64,000 bases of DNA from Acidobacteriaceae bacterium (GCA_025360645.1 JANYBT010000022.1:1-64000), one strand, 5' to 3'. Shown: positions 18,816 to 27,849, numbered from the stretch's first letter. A program made the numbers and translations. The notes: generated by a model from the letters alone, not told the origin.

Positions 18816-18843
18816 GCAAAGGCCCGGCAGACCGGGCCTTTGC
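18816..18843 (-). terminator. Terminator of the S41 protease gene
   Basis: GCAAAGGCCCGG (18816-18827) pairs perfectly with CCGGGCCTTTGC (18832-18843) around a 4-base loop. Read on the minus strand it lies 19 bases after the ctpA stop and is followed by AATTTT. Confidence 0.8.
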
Positions 18844-18861
18844 GCAAACCCGAGTGGCGGT

Positions 18862-20466
18862 CTACCTGGCAACCGATGCCGCAGAGGCGGCGCTACGCTC
18901 AGCAATCACCTTGCGAGCGTTATCGGTCAACGCGCGGGCTTGGGGAAGCAATTCCAACCCTTTGAGTATCTCTTGATCCGCTTCGGCTCGTACCTTCAGG
19001 CCTTCTTCCTGACCGAAGGCGGCTACAAAAATCTCGCTCTTGATGCTGGCTCGCACCCAATCGCTGTTCTCCAGGAGTTCCGCCTCGGTGTAGGGGATCT
19101 TTTCTTCGTCCATGAACTTGCGGAATTCCTGCAGCAGAGCATCGTCGACTTCCAGGGCTTTGGTGGGATGGTGGTTCACCATGTAGTGCTTGGAGAAATT
19201 GAAGAACGCGTAGTGCTGGAGCAGTTGTTCCTCGAACTTGTTGCTTTTCTGCGGAGGAATCTTGACGTCCGGGTTGATACCGCCGCCGCCATACACCGTG
19301 CGTCCGCCGTCGGTGAGCTTGACCTCGTGGTTCGCGTTGTTCTCCTCGCCCTCGCGGTTGTAATAGTAGTCGTACAACGAAACATTGGAATAGTCGCGCT
19401 GAATCAATCGGCCGCTCGGGGTGTAGTACTTGGCAGTGGTCAGTGCCAGGCCGGTGTTCTCGGTCAGCGGATACACGGTTTGGACCAGGCCTTTGCCGAA
19501 CGTGGTCTCACCCGCGATCAAGCCGCGGTCGTGGTCCTGAATGGCGCCGGAAACGATTTCTGCCGCCGAAGCCGTGCCGCGGTTGACTAACACCACCAGA
19601 GGATAGTCCTTGCCATTGTTGCCGTGGGTGGCAAAATAACGCTTCTCCGGAGAGGAGCGGCCGTGATGCGACACGATCAACTGTCCTTTGCGCAGGAACT
19701 TGTCCGCGACGCCCACGCCTTCGTTGAGCAGACCGCCGGGATTCTGGCGAAGATCGAGAATCAGACCCTTCAGGTCGCCCATCTGATCCAGGGCCTCGCC
19801 CACTTCGTGCTCGGTGGTTTCGCTGAAGCTGGAAACGTGCATGTATCCGATCCCGGGGCGGAGCATGAAGTGGAGGTCCACGCTAAAGCGGGGAATCTCG
19901 TCGCGAATGAGTGCAAAGTCCAAGGCTTTGTCGGAGCCTTCGCGCAACATGGAAATTTTGACTTGCGTTCCCTTGGGACCCTTCAACATGTCGGCTACGT
20001 CGGTGGTGCTCAGATTGTCAGTGGGCTTGCCGTCCACGGCGATGATGATGTCGCCCGGACGAATGTCTGCACGATACGCCGGTGAACCGACAAATGGGGC
20101 AATCACAATGACTTTGTTGTTGCGCGGCCCGACCTGCATACCCACCCCGTAGTACTTGCCGCGCTGATCTTCGCGGAGCAGGGCATACGACTTGGGATCG
20201 AAGAAAGTGGAATGGGGATCGAGAAGATGCAACATGCCGGGAATGGCGCCATTGTAGATCGCCTTGTCGGCGCTCACCGGCTCGGCGTAGTTTTGCTCCA
20301 CCATCTGGTAAACCTGAGTGAACTGCTTCAGGCTGTCACGCACTTCCGAATCGCTGTCCGCGGAAGGTTCCGGCGCATTTTTCTGCGCGAACAGGACGCC
20401 CAGGAATCCGCAACCGAGCAAAACCAAAACTACGAGGACGAGAGAGCGACGAGAACTACCAGCCAT
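18862..20466 (-). CDS. ctpA: Carboxyl-terminal processing protease, S41 family
   Basis: The 534-residue envelope protease has an N-terminal signal anchor (about 7-27), a PDZ domain (about 100-180) with GIGY and DLRQNPGG motifs after it, and the S41 catalytic dyad Ser300 (NRGTASAAEIV) and Lys325 (TTFGKGLVQ). Such proteases trim or degrade exported proteins from their C-termini. The long Tyr/Asn-rich insert (VSLYDYYYN) and about 130 residues after the core are extra. It has its own terminator and lies upstream of the tad genes, so it is probably a separate unit. Confidence 0.92.
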   Translation of the reverse strand: MAGSSRRSLVLVVLVLLGCGFLGVLFAQKNAPEPSADSDSEVRDSLKQFTQVYQMVEQNYAEPVSADKAIYNGAIPGMLHLLDPHSTFFDPKSYALLREDQRGKYYGVGMQVGPRNNKVIVIAPFVGSPAYRADIRPGDIIIAVDGKPTDNLSTTDVADMLKGPKGTQVKISMLREGSDKALDFALIRDEIPRFSVDLHFMLRPGIGYMHVSSFSETTEHEVGEALDQMGDLKGLILDLRQNPGGLLNEGVGVADKFLRKGQLIVSHHGRSSPEKRYFATHGNNGKDYPLVVLVNRGTASAAEIVSGAIQDHDRGLIAGETTFGKGLVQTVYPLTENTGLALTTAKYYTPSGRLIQRDYSNVSLYDYYYNREGEENNANHEVKLTDGGRTVYGGGGINPDVKIPPQKSNKFEEQLLQHYAFFNFSKHYMVNHHPTKALEVDDALLQEFRKFMDEEKIPYTEAELLENSDWVRASIKSEIFVAAFGQEEGLKVRAEADQEILKGLELLPQARALTDNARKVIAERSAASAASVAR

Positions 20467-20640
20467 GTTGTATTGATCCTTCGGGGTGGGGGCGTCGAGA
20501 TGCCCGCGACCCGCATCCTAGGCGAAGTATAACACGCCCGATTGCCTGACTATTGGACGTTCGAACCCAGCCTTTGGTTATCCCGGAAGGCGCAGATTCT
20601 GCGCACGGTTCAGCTCGCAGAACATCCAATCCCGACCGCT

Positions 20641-20669
20641 TTGCTGGCTTGCGTCTACCCATATATGAT
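20641..20669 (+). promoter_or_regulatory. Promoter of tatB, apparently giving a leaderless message
   Basis: TTGCTG (20641-20646), a 17-base spacer, then TATGAT (20664-20669). Only six bases separate the -10 box from the ATG, so transcription should start at or next to the start codon. No Shine-Dalgarno is present. Confidence 0.55.
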
Positions 20670-20675
20670 ACAGCC

Positions 20676-21128
20676 ATGAGTTTTTCGGAAACCATATTTT
20701 TGCTTCTTCTTGCCCTGATTATCTTCGGGCCCAAGAAGCTTCCGGAAATTGCCCGTCAAATTGGCAAATTGCTGAACGACTTCAAGCGCACTTCCAACGA
20801 GTTTAAGTCGCAAATTGAGAGTGAGATTTCGAACCTGAACCGCGAACCGAGCAACACGATTTTGCCTCCAGCTCCTGCGACGCAAGCCTATTCCGGAGGG
20901 CACGTTGAGGAGTTGCCGTCGACCACCGAACCGCCCGCGTCGCTGGCAGGAGCCGTGACCGTGGCGAGTGCTTCCGAACCCATCGGTCCCGACGGCGCAG
21001 TGCCACGCGAGAGTTTGCCGATACAGGCGGATGCTGCAGCGCGGCCGAGCCCCGCGCCGGACGCTGCTTCGAACTCTTCTTCGAACTCTGCGGCAGAGAT
21101 CTCCTCCACGGTCGGTCCGCATGTTTGA
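20676..21128 (+). CDS. tatB: Sec-independent translocase protein TatB/TatA-type
   Basis: This 150-residue protein has an N-terminal membrane helix (about 5-17) and the TatA/B hinge FGPKKLPEIARQIGKLLNDFKRTSNEF, followed by an amphipathic helix and a long acidic, Pro/Ser/Ala-rich tail. The Glu in the helix region and pairing with tatC suggest the TatB role, but TatA and TatB cannot be told apart firmly here. The start is the ATG at 20676 where similarity begins. It overlaps tatC by eight bases. Tat substrates lie close by (see the molybdoenzyme at 23014). Confidence 0.85.
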   Translation: MSFSETIFLLLLALIIFGPKKLPEIARQIGKLLNDFKRTSNEFKSQIESEISNLNREPSNTILPPAPATQAYSGGHVEELPSTTEPPASLAGAVTVASASEPIGPDGAVPRESLPIQADAAARPSPAPDAASNSSSNSAAEISSTVGPHV

Positions 21129-21939
21129 GACCGCTCTCGAACCCCGGACGCCAGCTGCGGACGAAGCTCCTACGCTCCCCGGCATGAGTTTTCTCGATCA
21201 CCTGGAAGAATTGAGGCGGCGTCTGGTGTATTCCGTAATCGCCGTGGCCGTGTGTTTTGGCGTGGGTTGGACATTCGTGGACCGCCTCTACGGATTCATG
21301 CAGAAGCCGATCATCGATGCCCTGCATCGCCATAACCTGCCCGAGCGGCTGGTGTACTTGAATCCCACCGAACCCTTCAACCTTTACATCAAGATCGGGC
21401 TGATCGCCGGGCTCTTCCTGGCTTCGCCCATCGTGCTCTACCAGGTGTGGGCATTTATCGCGCCCGGGCTCTACAAGAACGAACGCCGTTATGTGGTGCC
21501 GTTCATGTTCTCTACCGTGGGCCTGTTCGTGACGGGGGGATGGTTCGGTTACAGGGTTCTGTATCCGGTTTTTCTGGAGTTCTTCATCGGGTTTGGGTCC
21601 CGCTTCCAGCCGATGATAACCATCGGAGAGTACACCCAACTGTTTTTGACCGTCATTTTAGGGACAGGTGTGATTTTTGAGTTGCCCATCCTGGTATTTT
21701 TCCTGGCGCTGATGGGCGTGGTGAGCGCGGGCTGGATGTGGCGGAATGTGCGCTACTCGATTCTGGTGATTTTCATTGTGGCGGGAATTGTCACGCCCTC
21801 AGCCGACGTTCTCAGCATGTGTTTGATGGCGGCGCCCATGCTGGGGCTCTATGTGATTAGCATCGGGATTGCATACCTGGTTCATCCCACGCAGCGAAAA
21901 GCGAGAGCCGAGAAGGCCGCAAAGAAAGCGCAGGGCTAG
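21121..21939 (+). CDS. tatC: Sec-independent translocase subunit TatC
   Basis: TatC is the six-helix receptor of the twin-arginine export system. The 272-residue protein shows the N-terminal signature MSFLDHLEELRRRLVYSV, the periplasmic-loop NPTEPFNLYIKIG, the FxPGLYKNERRYV-type loop after helix 2, and VTPSADVLSMC near the last helices. The start is taken at ATG 21121, overlapping tatB. An internal ATG at 21184 (MSFLDHL) is possible and matches the typical family start more closely. Confidence 0.95.
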   Translation: MFETALEPRTPAADEAPTLPGMSFLDHLEELRRRLVYSVIAVAVCFGVGWTFVDRLYGFMQKPIIDALHRHNLPERLVYLNPTEPFNLYIKIGLIAGLFLASPIVLYQVWAFIAPGLYKNERRYVVPFMFSTVGLFVTGGWFGYRVLYPVFLEFFIGFGSRFQPMITIGEYTQLFLTVILGTGVIFELPILVFFLALMGVVSAGWMWRNVRYSILVIFIVAGIVTPSADVLSMCLMAAPMLGLYVISIGIAYLVHPTQRKARAEKAAKKAQG

Positions 21940-21952
21940 GGTGAGGGGAAAA

Positions 21953-22927
21953 ATGGCAAGCAGTCTGGGTGCGATTTTGCTGGCTCTGCTCGGCGCATGT
22001 TCCAACGATCACGGCTCGAACGCCAAACTACCTGCGCCGACGGCGGTTACCCCACAAAATTCGTCGCCCGCCGCCGCGATACCCGCGCCGCCAGACTCCG
22101 GGCCACTTCCGGCCATCGACGCCTCTCGCGCCATGCAGTACGTCCGGGAAATCGTAGGGTTTGGCACTCGGCCCATCGGCAGCGAGGCTCACAAGAAGCT
22201 GGAGAACTACATACTCTCGCACCTGAAGGGCGATGATGTGGTAGACGACGCCTTCACCGCGGATACGGTCGAAGGCAAGTTCCCGGTGCGCAACATCATC
22301 GCAAAGTATCCCGGAACGAAAGATGGCATCATCGTCATCGCCGGACATTACGATACCAACTATCCGCTACGCAACGTTGGGTATGTGGGGGCGAACGACG
22401 GCGGATCGACCACTGCGCTGCTGCTGGAGATTGCCAATCAGCTTCGCGGCAAGAAGCGCGACGGCTACAGCGTCTGGCTGCTATGGACCGATGGCGAAGA
22501 GGCGGTGCGCACCTGGTCAGACAGCGACAGCATTTATGGCACACGGCACCTTGCCGACCAGTGGGCGACAGATGGCACCCTGAAGCAGATCAAGGCGTTT
22601 CTGCTCACCGATATGATCGGCGATGCGGACTTGAACGTAGACCGCGATCACTCGTCGACACCATGGCTGGAAGATATGGTGCTGCAGGCCGCCACTCGTC
22701 TAGGATATCAGTCGCATTTCTTCGGACGCGAGATCGCGGTCGAGGACGATCACATTCCTTTTATGAAGCGCGGTGTACCCTGCGCCGACCTGATTGACCT
22801 GGACTACGGCTACAACAACGTGTTCCACCACACCCCGCAAGACACCTTGGATAAGCTCAGCCCCAAGAGCCTGGAAATTGTGGGCAACACGATTCTGGAG
22901 ACGGTCCGACTGCTCGATCGGCGGTAA
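21953..22927 (+). CDS. Glutaminyl-peptide cyclotransferase-like M28 lipoprotein
   Basis: The 324-residue product has a lipoprotein signal ending in LLGAC (lipidated Cys about 17), a Pro-rich linker, and an M28-type zinc domain. Visible zinc-site elements are HYDTN, GANDGGSTTALLLE, the DGEEA motif and a late His in the VFHHTPQDTLDKL region. VEDDHIPFMKRGVP and LLTDMIGDAD resemble glutaminyl cyclases more than aminopeptidases, so it may form N-terminal pyroglutamate on exported proteins. That role is inference. GAGGGG precedes the ATG at 21953, 13 bases after tatC, so it is probably in the tat operon. Confidence 0.75.
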   Translation: MASSLGAILLALLGACSNDHGSNAKLPAPTAVTPQNSSPAAAIPAPPDSGPLPAIDASRAMQYVREIVGFGTRPIGSEAHKKLENYILSHLKGDDVVDDAFTADTVEGKFPVRNIIAKYPGTKDGIIVIAGHYDTNYPLRNVGYVGANDGGSTTALLLEIANQLRGKKRDGYSVWLLWTDGEEAVRTWSDSDSIYGTRHLADQWATDGTLKQIKAFLLTDMIGDADLNVDRDHSSTPWLEDMVLQAATRLGYQSHFFGREIAVEDDHIPFMKRGVPCADLIDLDYGYNNVFHHTPQDTLDKLSPKSLEIVGNTILETVRLLDRR

Positions 22928-23013
22928 TTCCAATTCTTAAAATCCGCACACTGAAATCGCCTCGTGCTATCTTATTTTGGTCTCAGCTCCTCAGTGAGCC
23001 GCGATCATTCCAC

Positions 23014-24192
23014 ATGACAACCAGACGAAATTTTGTCGGGACGGCATCCGGAGCGGTGTTTGCCGGCGCTCTCGCATCTGCCATAGGGTTCCATCCGCTG
23101 CTCGCTTGGGCGGGCGAAAAATCTCTCGCGATCCCCGGCAAAGATGGCATGTTGGTGCGCTCCGCCCGCTTCCTTGATCTGGAGATGCCGGTGGAGTATG
23201 CCGCTGACTGGATTACTCCGACCCATCATTTCTTCGTGCGCAATCATATGCATGAACCCAGCACGCTGGATCCCGCTGGGTGGAAACTGAGCATCAGTGG
23301 GGAAGTGGAGAAACCCTATGCGATCTCGCTGACCGAGCTTTCCAAATTGGCATCGCACTCGGTCACCAACACCCTGGAGTGCGCGGGCAACGGTCGCGGC
23401 CTGCAGAATCCGAAGGTTCCCGGCGTGCAGTGGGGGAAAGGCGCGGTCGGAACCGGCACGTTTTCGGGGCCGCAGCTTCGGGTGCTGCTGGAGCGCGCCG
23501 GGGTGAAGTCTGCCGGCAAGCATGTGATGTTCCGCGGTCTCGACCAAGTTCCCGGCAAAGTTCCTCCCTTCATTCGCAGCATTCCGCTGGAAAAGGCGAT
23601 GGATGCCGACACTCTGGTGGCCACTCACATGAATGGCGCAGTTTTGCTGAAGCATCACGGATTTCCGGCGCGGGCCCTGGTCCCGGGATGGATCGGCGCC
23701 GCCAGTTGCAAGTGGCTCACTGAAATCAAGGTGCTCGACAAGGAGTTCGAGGGCAACTTTATGAGCCCCGGCTATCGCATGCCCAATACTGCGGCGAAGC
23801 CGGGTGAAGCGGTCAAGCCAGAAAATACGCATCCGGTCACTGCCTTGGGAGTGAAGTCGCTGATCACCAGCCCCGCCGACGGCGCCGCGCTAAAAGGCCG
23901 AGCGATTGCGGTCCACGGTATGGCCTGGGCGGGCGAAGCCGACATCGCGAGGGTCGAAGTTTCCACCGACGCGGGAACGACCTGGAAGCCCGCGCGATTA
24001 GGCCACGACCACGCCAAGTATGCGTGGCGTCAATGGACGTATGCTTGGCAGCCGCAGAAGCCGGGCGCTTATGTCGTACTCTCGCGTGCCACGGACACCC
24101 AAGGCCGGGTGCAGCCCGACCAGCCCGTGTGGAATCCCAGCGGATATCTCTACAACGCGATCGATCAGGTGAAAGTCCATGTCGAAGCTTAA
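23014..24192 (+). CDS. Tat-exported sulfite oxidase-family molybdoenzyme
   Basis: This 392-residue molybdopterin oxidoreductase (SorA-like) has a twin-arginine signal (TTRRNFVGTASGA, residues 2-14) and a sulfite oxidase-type Mo-cofactor domain with the Mo-ligating Cys123 in NTLECAGNGRG. A C-terminal Mo-co dimerisation domain follows (about 280-390). It is predicted to oxidise sulfite, or a related substrate, in the periplasm and pass electrons to the cytochrome encoded next, with which it overlaps by 14 bases. Placement beside tatBC fits folded export. A YedY-type reductase is less likely because of the dimerisation domain. Confidence 0.85.
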   Translation: MTTRRNFVGTASGAVFAGALASAIGFHPLLAWAGEKSLAIPGKDGMLVRSARFLDLEMPVEYAADWITPTHHFFVRNHMHEPSTLDPAGWKLSISGEVEKPYAISLTELSKLASHSVTNTLECAGNGRGLQNPKVPGVQWGKGAVGTGTFSGPQLRVLLERAGVKSAGKHVMFRGLDQVPGKVPPFIRSIPLEKAMDADTLVATHMNGAVLLKHHGFPARALVPGWIGAASCKWLTEIKVLDKEFEGNFMSPGYRMPNTAAKPGEAVKPENTHPVTALGVKSLITSPADGAALKGRAIAVHGMAWAGEADIARVEVSTDAGTTWKPARLGHDHAKYAWRQWTYAWQPQKPGAYVVLSRATDTQGRVQPDQPVWNPSGYLYNAIDQVKVHVEA

Positions 24193-24517
24193 GTTGCTGC
24201 TCGTGCTTCTGCCTGTCTTAGCGGCGGCGCCACAGTTTTGGGCCCAGTCGCCATCGCTTGCCGTAGAACTTCCACCCGGGCCCATGAAGGCCAAAGCAAC
24301 AACTGCTTGTGCCGAGTGCCACGAAGCCCGCATCATCGTGCAACAGCGCTTGAGCAGCGCGGCATGGACGAAGGAAGTGGATAAGATGGTGAAGTGGGGC
24401 GCGGTTGTGGATGCCAAGGACCGCGACAGCCTGATCGAATACTTCAGCGCGAACTTCGGGCCCGAGCAACCGGTTTATGTTCCGTCACGGACGAGCGTCG
24501 ACAAGCGCCAGAAGTAA
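24179..24517 (+). CDS. Small periplasmic c-type cytochrome, SorB-like
   Basis: The 112-residue product has a signal peptide (cleavage near FWA-QS) and one CxxCH heme site, CAECH (44-48), in a short cytochrome domain. The gene overlaps the 3' end of the molybdoenzyme gene, the SorAB arrangement, so it likely accepts electrons from it. Heme attachment would need the Ccm system, part of which lies at 54.6-57.4 kb. A distal Met ligand could be Met69 in VDKMVKW, but this is a guess. Confidence 0.75.
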   Translation: MSKLKLLLVLLPVLAAAPQFWAQSPSLAVELPPGPMKAKATTACAECHEARIIVQQRLSSAAWTKEVDKMVKWGAVVDAKDRDSLIEYFSANFGPEQPVYVPSRTSVDKRQK

Positions 24518-24519
24518 AG

Positions 24520-24536
24520 ACTGCCGCGGAGGCAGT
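24520..24536. terminator. Short hairpin at a convergent gene junction
   Basis: ACTGCC (24520-24525) and GGCAGT (24531-24536) form a 6-bp stem with a 5-base loop. It lies between the cytochrome stop and the 3' end of the opposing gene. There is no T-tract, so termination is uncertain. Confidence 0.3.
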
Positions 24537-24539
24537 GCA

Positions 24540-25481
24540 TCAATAGTCGCCGGTCATCTCAATGACGGCTTGGCCGTGGCAGCGCAACTCCTGCGTTGTC
24601 CCCTCACGAGTACGAATTCGCACGCTTGCATTCGCCAGACTGTTGTTGCTCACTTCAAAGCTGCCGGAGCAGTCGGTGCGCAGATAGGGAAGTCGGTGAA
24701 TGGAGTCGCCAGAGCCGTCCACCGTAACCGCGATGTCCCAATCCCGATTTGCGTAAACCAGTTCCCACTGCAGCGCATTGCGGTCGCGTAGAGTCTCTTT
24801 GATGTTCAGACGGTGCTCTGTGCCCTCATGCCACAAAATCGCCTTGCGAAACTGAAGGCCCATGGGCATTTCGTAGACGAGCGCCTCCAACGTCGTGGCC
24901 GGGCCGTCGGCTTGGGCGAAGTAGGCATGAGTCCAGGTCCAGGAGTGGCGATGCCGGAACCCGCAGTTGTGGCCTTGCACTCCGAATCCGACAGGCTCGC
25001 CCCGGAAGACCTGTCCGTCGAAGGCAATTTCGACGGAGAATGTCGCGTCGGAGTGGGGTGAGCGCGAGAATCCGATCCAGCCTTTGTGGCTTAGTGTCGC
25101 GGCGAAGGCCGAGCGATACTGTAGATTCCACCGAATGCGGTGACCCTGGGCTTCCATTTGCCCCGCACAAGAATCTTCCCCAATCTGATTCCCGGCGACA
25201 CTGAAATGAAAAGGGCTGCGTCCCCGTGGACTTAGCGCAAGACCATCCAGTGGGAATCCTTGGATAAACGTTTCCGGCTTGCCTGCACGTGGGAACCAGG
25301 TCGCCCACACTTGCACCGGCGTTCCGAGTGAGTTCCCCGCGCAGCCCTGCTGGCCCGGATTCATCAGCAGATAGCGAAACCACCAGGCGCCCGATCCATC
25401 CGCCAATCCCAGACGCAGGAACCACACTTCGTAGCGGCGCCGCATGGAGAGACCAGAGAAGACCGGGTTGAGAGAGGTCAT
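24540..25481 (-). CDS. Unknown protein, possible AttH/tocopherol-cyclase-like lipocalin fold
   Basis: The 313-residue protein has no signal peptide and no membrane segment. It is rich in aromatic residues and beta-type strands, with GVQGHNCGFRHRHSWTWTHAYF in the middle. The GHxxG...W.W.HA pattern recalls the AttH / hydroxyneurosporene synthase / tocopherol-cyclase-like superfamily, but I cannot place it firmly. Its end lies 22 bases from the cytochrome gene (convergent), and it starts 15 bases downstream of the lysS stop on the same strand, so it could be co-transcribed behind lysS. Confidence 0.45.
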   Translation of the reverse strand: MTSLNPVFSGLSMRRRYEVWFLRLGLADGSGAWWFRYLLMNPGQQGCAGNSLGTPVQVWATWFPRAGKPETFIQGFPLDGLALSPRGRSPFHFSVAGNQIGEDSCAGQMEAQGHRIRWNLQYRSAFAATLSHKGWIGFSRSPHSDATFSVEIAFDGQVFRGEPVGFGVQGHNCGFRHRHSWTWTHAYFAQADGPATTLEALVYEMPMGLQFRKAILWHEGTEHRLNIKETLRDRNALQWELVYANRDWDIAVTVDGSGDSIHRLPYLRTDCSGSFEVSNNSLANASVRIRTREGTTQELRCHGQAVIEMTGDY

Positions 25482-25496
25482 GGGGTTGCCCCGGCC

Positions 25497-27041
25497 CTAG
25501 GGGTTGGTGGGTTCGGGCGGTCCAGGCTTCTCCGCCCTGAGTAAGGGGAACAGAATCACGTCTCGGATGGTATGCGAATCGGTCAGCAGCATGGCCAGCC
25601 GGTCCACTCCTACACCCACGCCGCCCGCCGGGGGCATTCCGTAAGAGAGGGCGCGGATGTAGTCCTCATCCATCTGGTGGGCTTCGTCATCGCCGCGCTC
25701 GCGTTCTTTCAACTGCCCTTCAAAGCGGCTGCGCTGGTCTTCGGGATCGTTGAGCTCGCTGAAGCCGTTGGCAATCTCCATCTTCCCGGCATAGATTTCC
25801 CAGCGTTCAGTCCAGTCGGGCTCGTCCGGCTTCTGTTTTGAGAGCGGCGAGATGGCGGTGGGAAATTCGTAAATGATAGTCGGTTGCAACAAGTGCTCTT
25901 CGGCGACGGCCTCAAAGAGATTTGCCACCGTCTTGCCCACCGGCTCGGCGGCATCGTACTTCAGATGGACGCCAGCGCCGCGCACCCGTGCCACCAGCGC
26001 TTTCACCGGCTCGTGCGCAGCGAAGTCAGTTATCTCGGGCTTAGCACCGGCCGCATCTGGCCAAAAATGGAGGATCGCCTCGCGCATGGTCATACGCCGC
26101 CAGTTGTCGTGCGACCAGTCGAGCTCCTCATCACCCCATTTGGTCTTCATCCCCCCGGTCACATCGAGCACCGCCTGCTCAATGGCGCCTTGCGTGGTGT
26201 TCATGATGCCGAGATAGTCGGTATAGGCCTGGTAGGCCTCCAGCATGGTGAACTCAGGGTTCCAACGCCAGCCCAGACCTTCGTTGCGGAAGTTGCGGTT
26301 GATCTCGTACACCCGGTCGAACCCGCCGACTGTCAGCCGCTTCAGATAAAGTTCGGGCGCAATCCGCAAAAACAAATCCATGTCGAGCGTGTTGTGATGG
26401 GTGACAAACGGACGCGCCACCGCTCCGCCGGCGATGGCATGCATCATCGGCGTCTCCACTTCCAGGAAGCCCTGCCCATCCAGATATCGCCGCAGCGATT
26501 GCACCAGGCGCGTGCGTTTAACAAATACCTCGCGGACCGCCGGATTCATCACCAGATCGACATAGCGCTGGCGGTATCGCAACTCCACGTCGGTCAGCCC
26601 GTGCCATTTTTCAGGCAGGGGCAGCAGGTCTTTGGCCAGAAACGTGATGGCTTCCACATGGACCGACAATTCGCCAGTGCGAGTGCGGAACAAATATCCG
26701 TTCACTCCGATGTGGTCGCCGAGATCCAGCAGCTTGTAGAGATCGAATCCCTGATCGCCGACCGCGTCCTTCTTGACGTAAATCTGCAAGCGTTGTCCGT
26801 CTTGCTGCAGATGCGCAAAGCCGGCCTTGCCCATCAGTCGAATAGCCATGATGCGCCCGGCCACTCGTACGTTCACCCGCGACGCCTCCAACTCCTCGGC
26901 GGTTTTGGGCAGGAATTCCGCCAGAATCTGCGGGATGGTGTGGGTGAACTCGTACTTGCTGGGGTACGTCGCCTGCCCCAGCGCCTCAATCTGCTTGAGC
27001 TTCTCGCGGCGCAGTTCGTAAATTTGTTCGTCGAGTGCCAA
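25497..27041 (-). CDS. lysS: Lysyl-tRNA synthetase, class II
   Basis: This 514-residue enzyme charges tRNA-Lys. The N-terminal OB-fold anticodon-binding domain (about 55-165) has VRVAGRIMAIRLMGKAGFAHL. The class II core carries motif 1 near FLEVETPMMHAIAGGA, motif 2 FRNEGLGWRWNPEFTMLEAY and motif 3 GVGVGVDRLAMLL. The start codon appears to be TTG at 27041 (ALDEQIYELRREKL follows). Upstream at 27096-27091 the minus strand has TATAAT without a clear -35. Confidence 0.95.
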   Translation of the reverse strand: MALDEQIYELRREKLKQIEALGQATYPSKYEFTHTIPQILAEFLPKTAEELEASRVNVRVAGRIMAIRLMGKAGFAHLQQDGQRLQIYVKKDAVGDQGFDLYKLLDLGDHIGVNGYLFRTRTGELSVHVEAITFLAKDLLPLPEKWHGLTDVELRYRQRYVDLVMNPAVREVFVKRTRLVQSLRRYLDGQGFLEVETPMMHAIAGGAVARPFVTHHNTLDMDLFLRIAPELYLKRLTVGGFDRVYEINRNFRNEGLGWRWNPEFTMLEAYQAYTDYLGIMNTTQGAIEQAVLDVTGGMKTKWGDEELDWSHDNWRRMTMREAILHFWPDAAGAKPEITDFAAHEPVKALVARVRGAGVHLKYDAAEPVGKTVANLFEAVAEEHLLQPTIIYEFPTAISPLSKQKPDEPDWTERWEIYAGKMEIANGFSELNDPEDQRSRFEGQLKERERGDDEAHQMDEDYIRALSYGMPPAGGVGVGVDRLAMLLTDSHTIRDVILFPLLRAEKPGPPEPTNP

Positions 27042-27391
27042 AGGGAGCCCTTCTGAGTGCGGGTTTTACGAATATAGGGATGAACTGAAGATTATAAACA
27101 ACCCTCACTTGCGCTAGTAGTCAGCACCCGTATCGCCTTTCCTATGTGATCTCCGCGGTCAATTGCGTCTTGCGCCTTCCCGTGTCTTCTGTGCCCTCTG
27201 TGATGAATGGTACTTTCCTTCGGGTCCACCGCGTCTTCCTTGGCCGAACCCGGCCCACGGGCAATTGCTCTCACAGGGGCGAAACTCCAGCAGTCCGCGA
27301 AGCAAGCCAGCGCCTCGCCCCTTGTAGCCAAGCCTCATCGGCGTTACCATTAGCAGCTCCAAGTTTTGCAGCCGCAAGTTGCGAGAACCTG
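27042..27391. other. Divergent intergenic region between lysS and nuoA
   Basis: These 350 bases hold a TATAAT on the minus strand at 27091-27096 that may serve lysS. No conserved frame is seen. A frame reads into nuoA from 27146, but it is unlike known NuoA upstream sequence. I see no riboswitch or convincing nuo promoter. Confidence 0.4.
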
Positions 27392-27748
27392 ATGCCCCAA
27401 AATTACGTTCCCATTTTCATCTTCGTCGCGTTCGTAGGAATTTTGCTGCCGTTCACCCTGCTGCTGGCCAAGCTGGTGCGCCCAGACAACCCTGGCAAAA
27501 CCAAGCTGATGCCCTACGAGTGCGGTATCGACCCTTACGATAACGCGCGCGGACGCTACACCGTCCGCTACTACATCATCGCCATTTTGTTCGTGGTGTT
27601 CGACGTCGAAACCATTTTTTTGTTTCCCTGGGCTGTGAAGTTCAAGGCCATGGGAATGTTTGGACTGGTTGAAATGCTGGTCTTCCTCGGCATCCTGATC
27701 GTGGGCTACATCTGGGTCTGGAACAAGGGCGCGCTGGAGTGGGTATAG
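27392..27748 (+). CDS. nuoA: NADH-quinone oxidoreductase subunit A
   Basis: This 118-residue, three-helix membrane subunit of complex I has the diagnostic loop PYECGIDPYDNARGRYTVRYY and the VFDVETIFLFPWAV motif. The ATG at 27392 is where family similarity begins. It is the first gene of a nuo set, followed not by nuoB, as is usual, but by a 146-bp gap and nuoC. Confidence 0.95.
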   Translation: MPQNYVPIFIFVAFVGILLPFTLLLAKLVRPDNPGKTKLMPYECGIDPYDNARGRYTVRYYIIAILFVVFDVETIFLFPWAVKFKAMGMFGLVEMLVFLGILIVGYIWVWNKGALEWV

Positions 27749-27820
27749 CACGGCCGGTTTCCTTTTTTTCGTGAACTGCTGCACGTGACGCAGCGCACTC
27801 GCGGCAGTGACCGTGGTGCG

Positions 27821-27849
27821 TTGACTTCGCCGAAACAAGCTGTTAAAAG
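27821..27849 (+). promoter_or_regulatory. Candidate promoter in the nuoA-nuoC gap
   Basis: TTGACT (27821-27826), a 17-base spacer and TAAAAG (27844-27849) lie in the gap where nuoB would normally be. The -10 overlaps a small palindrome, GTTAA-AAG-TTAAC (27842-27854). It could give independent transcription of nuoC onward. Confidence 0.35.

Noticed and set aside
20565-20600. GTTCGAACCC as a tRNA T-loop
   Set aside because: Flanking bases do not form the 5-bp T stem, and no acceptor, D or anticodon arm can be drawn.
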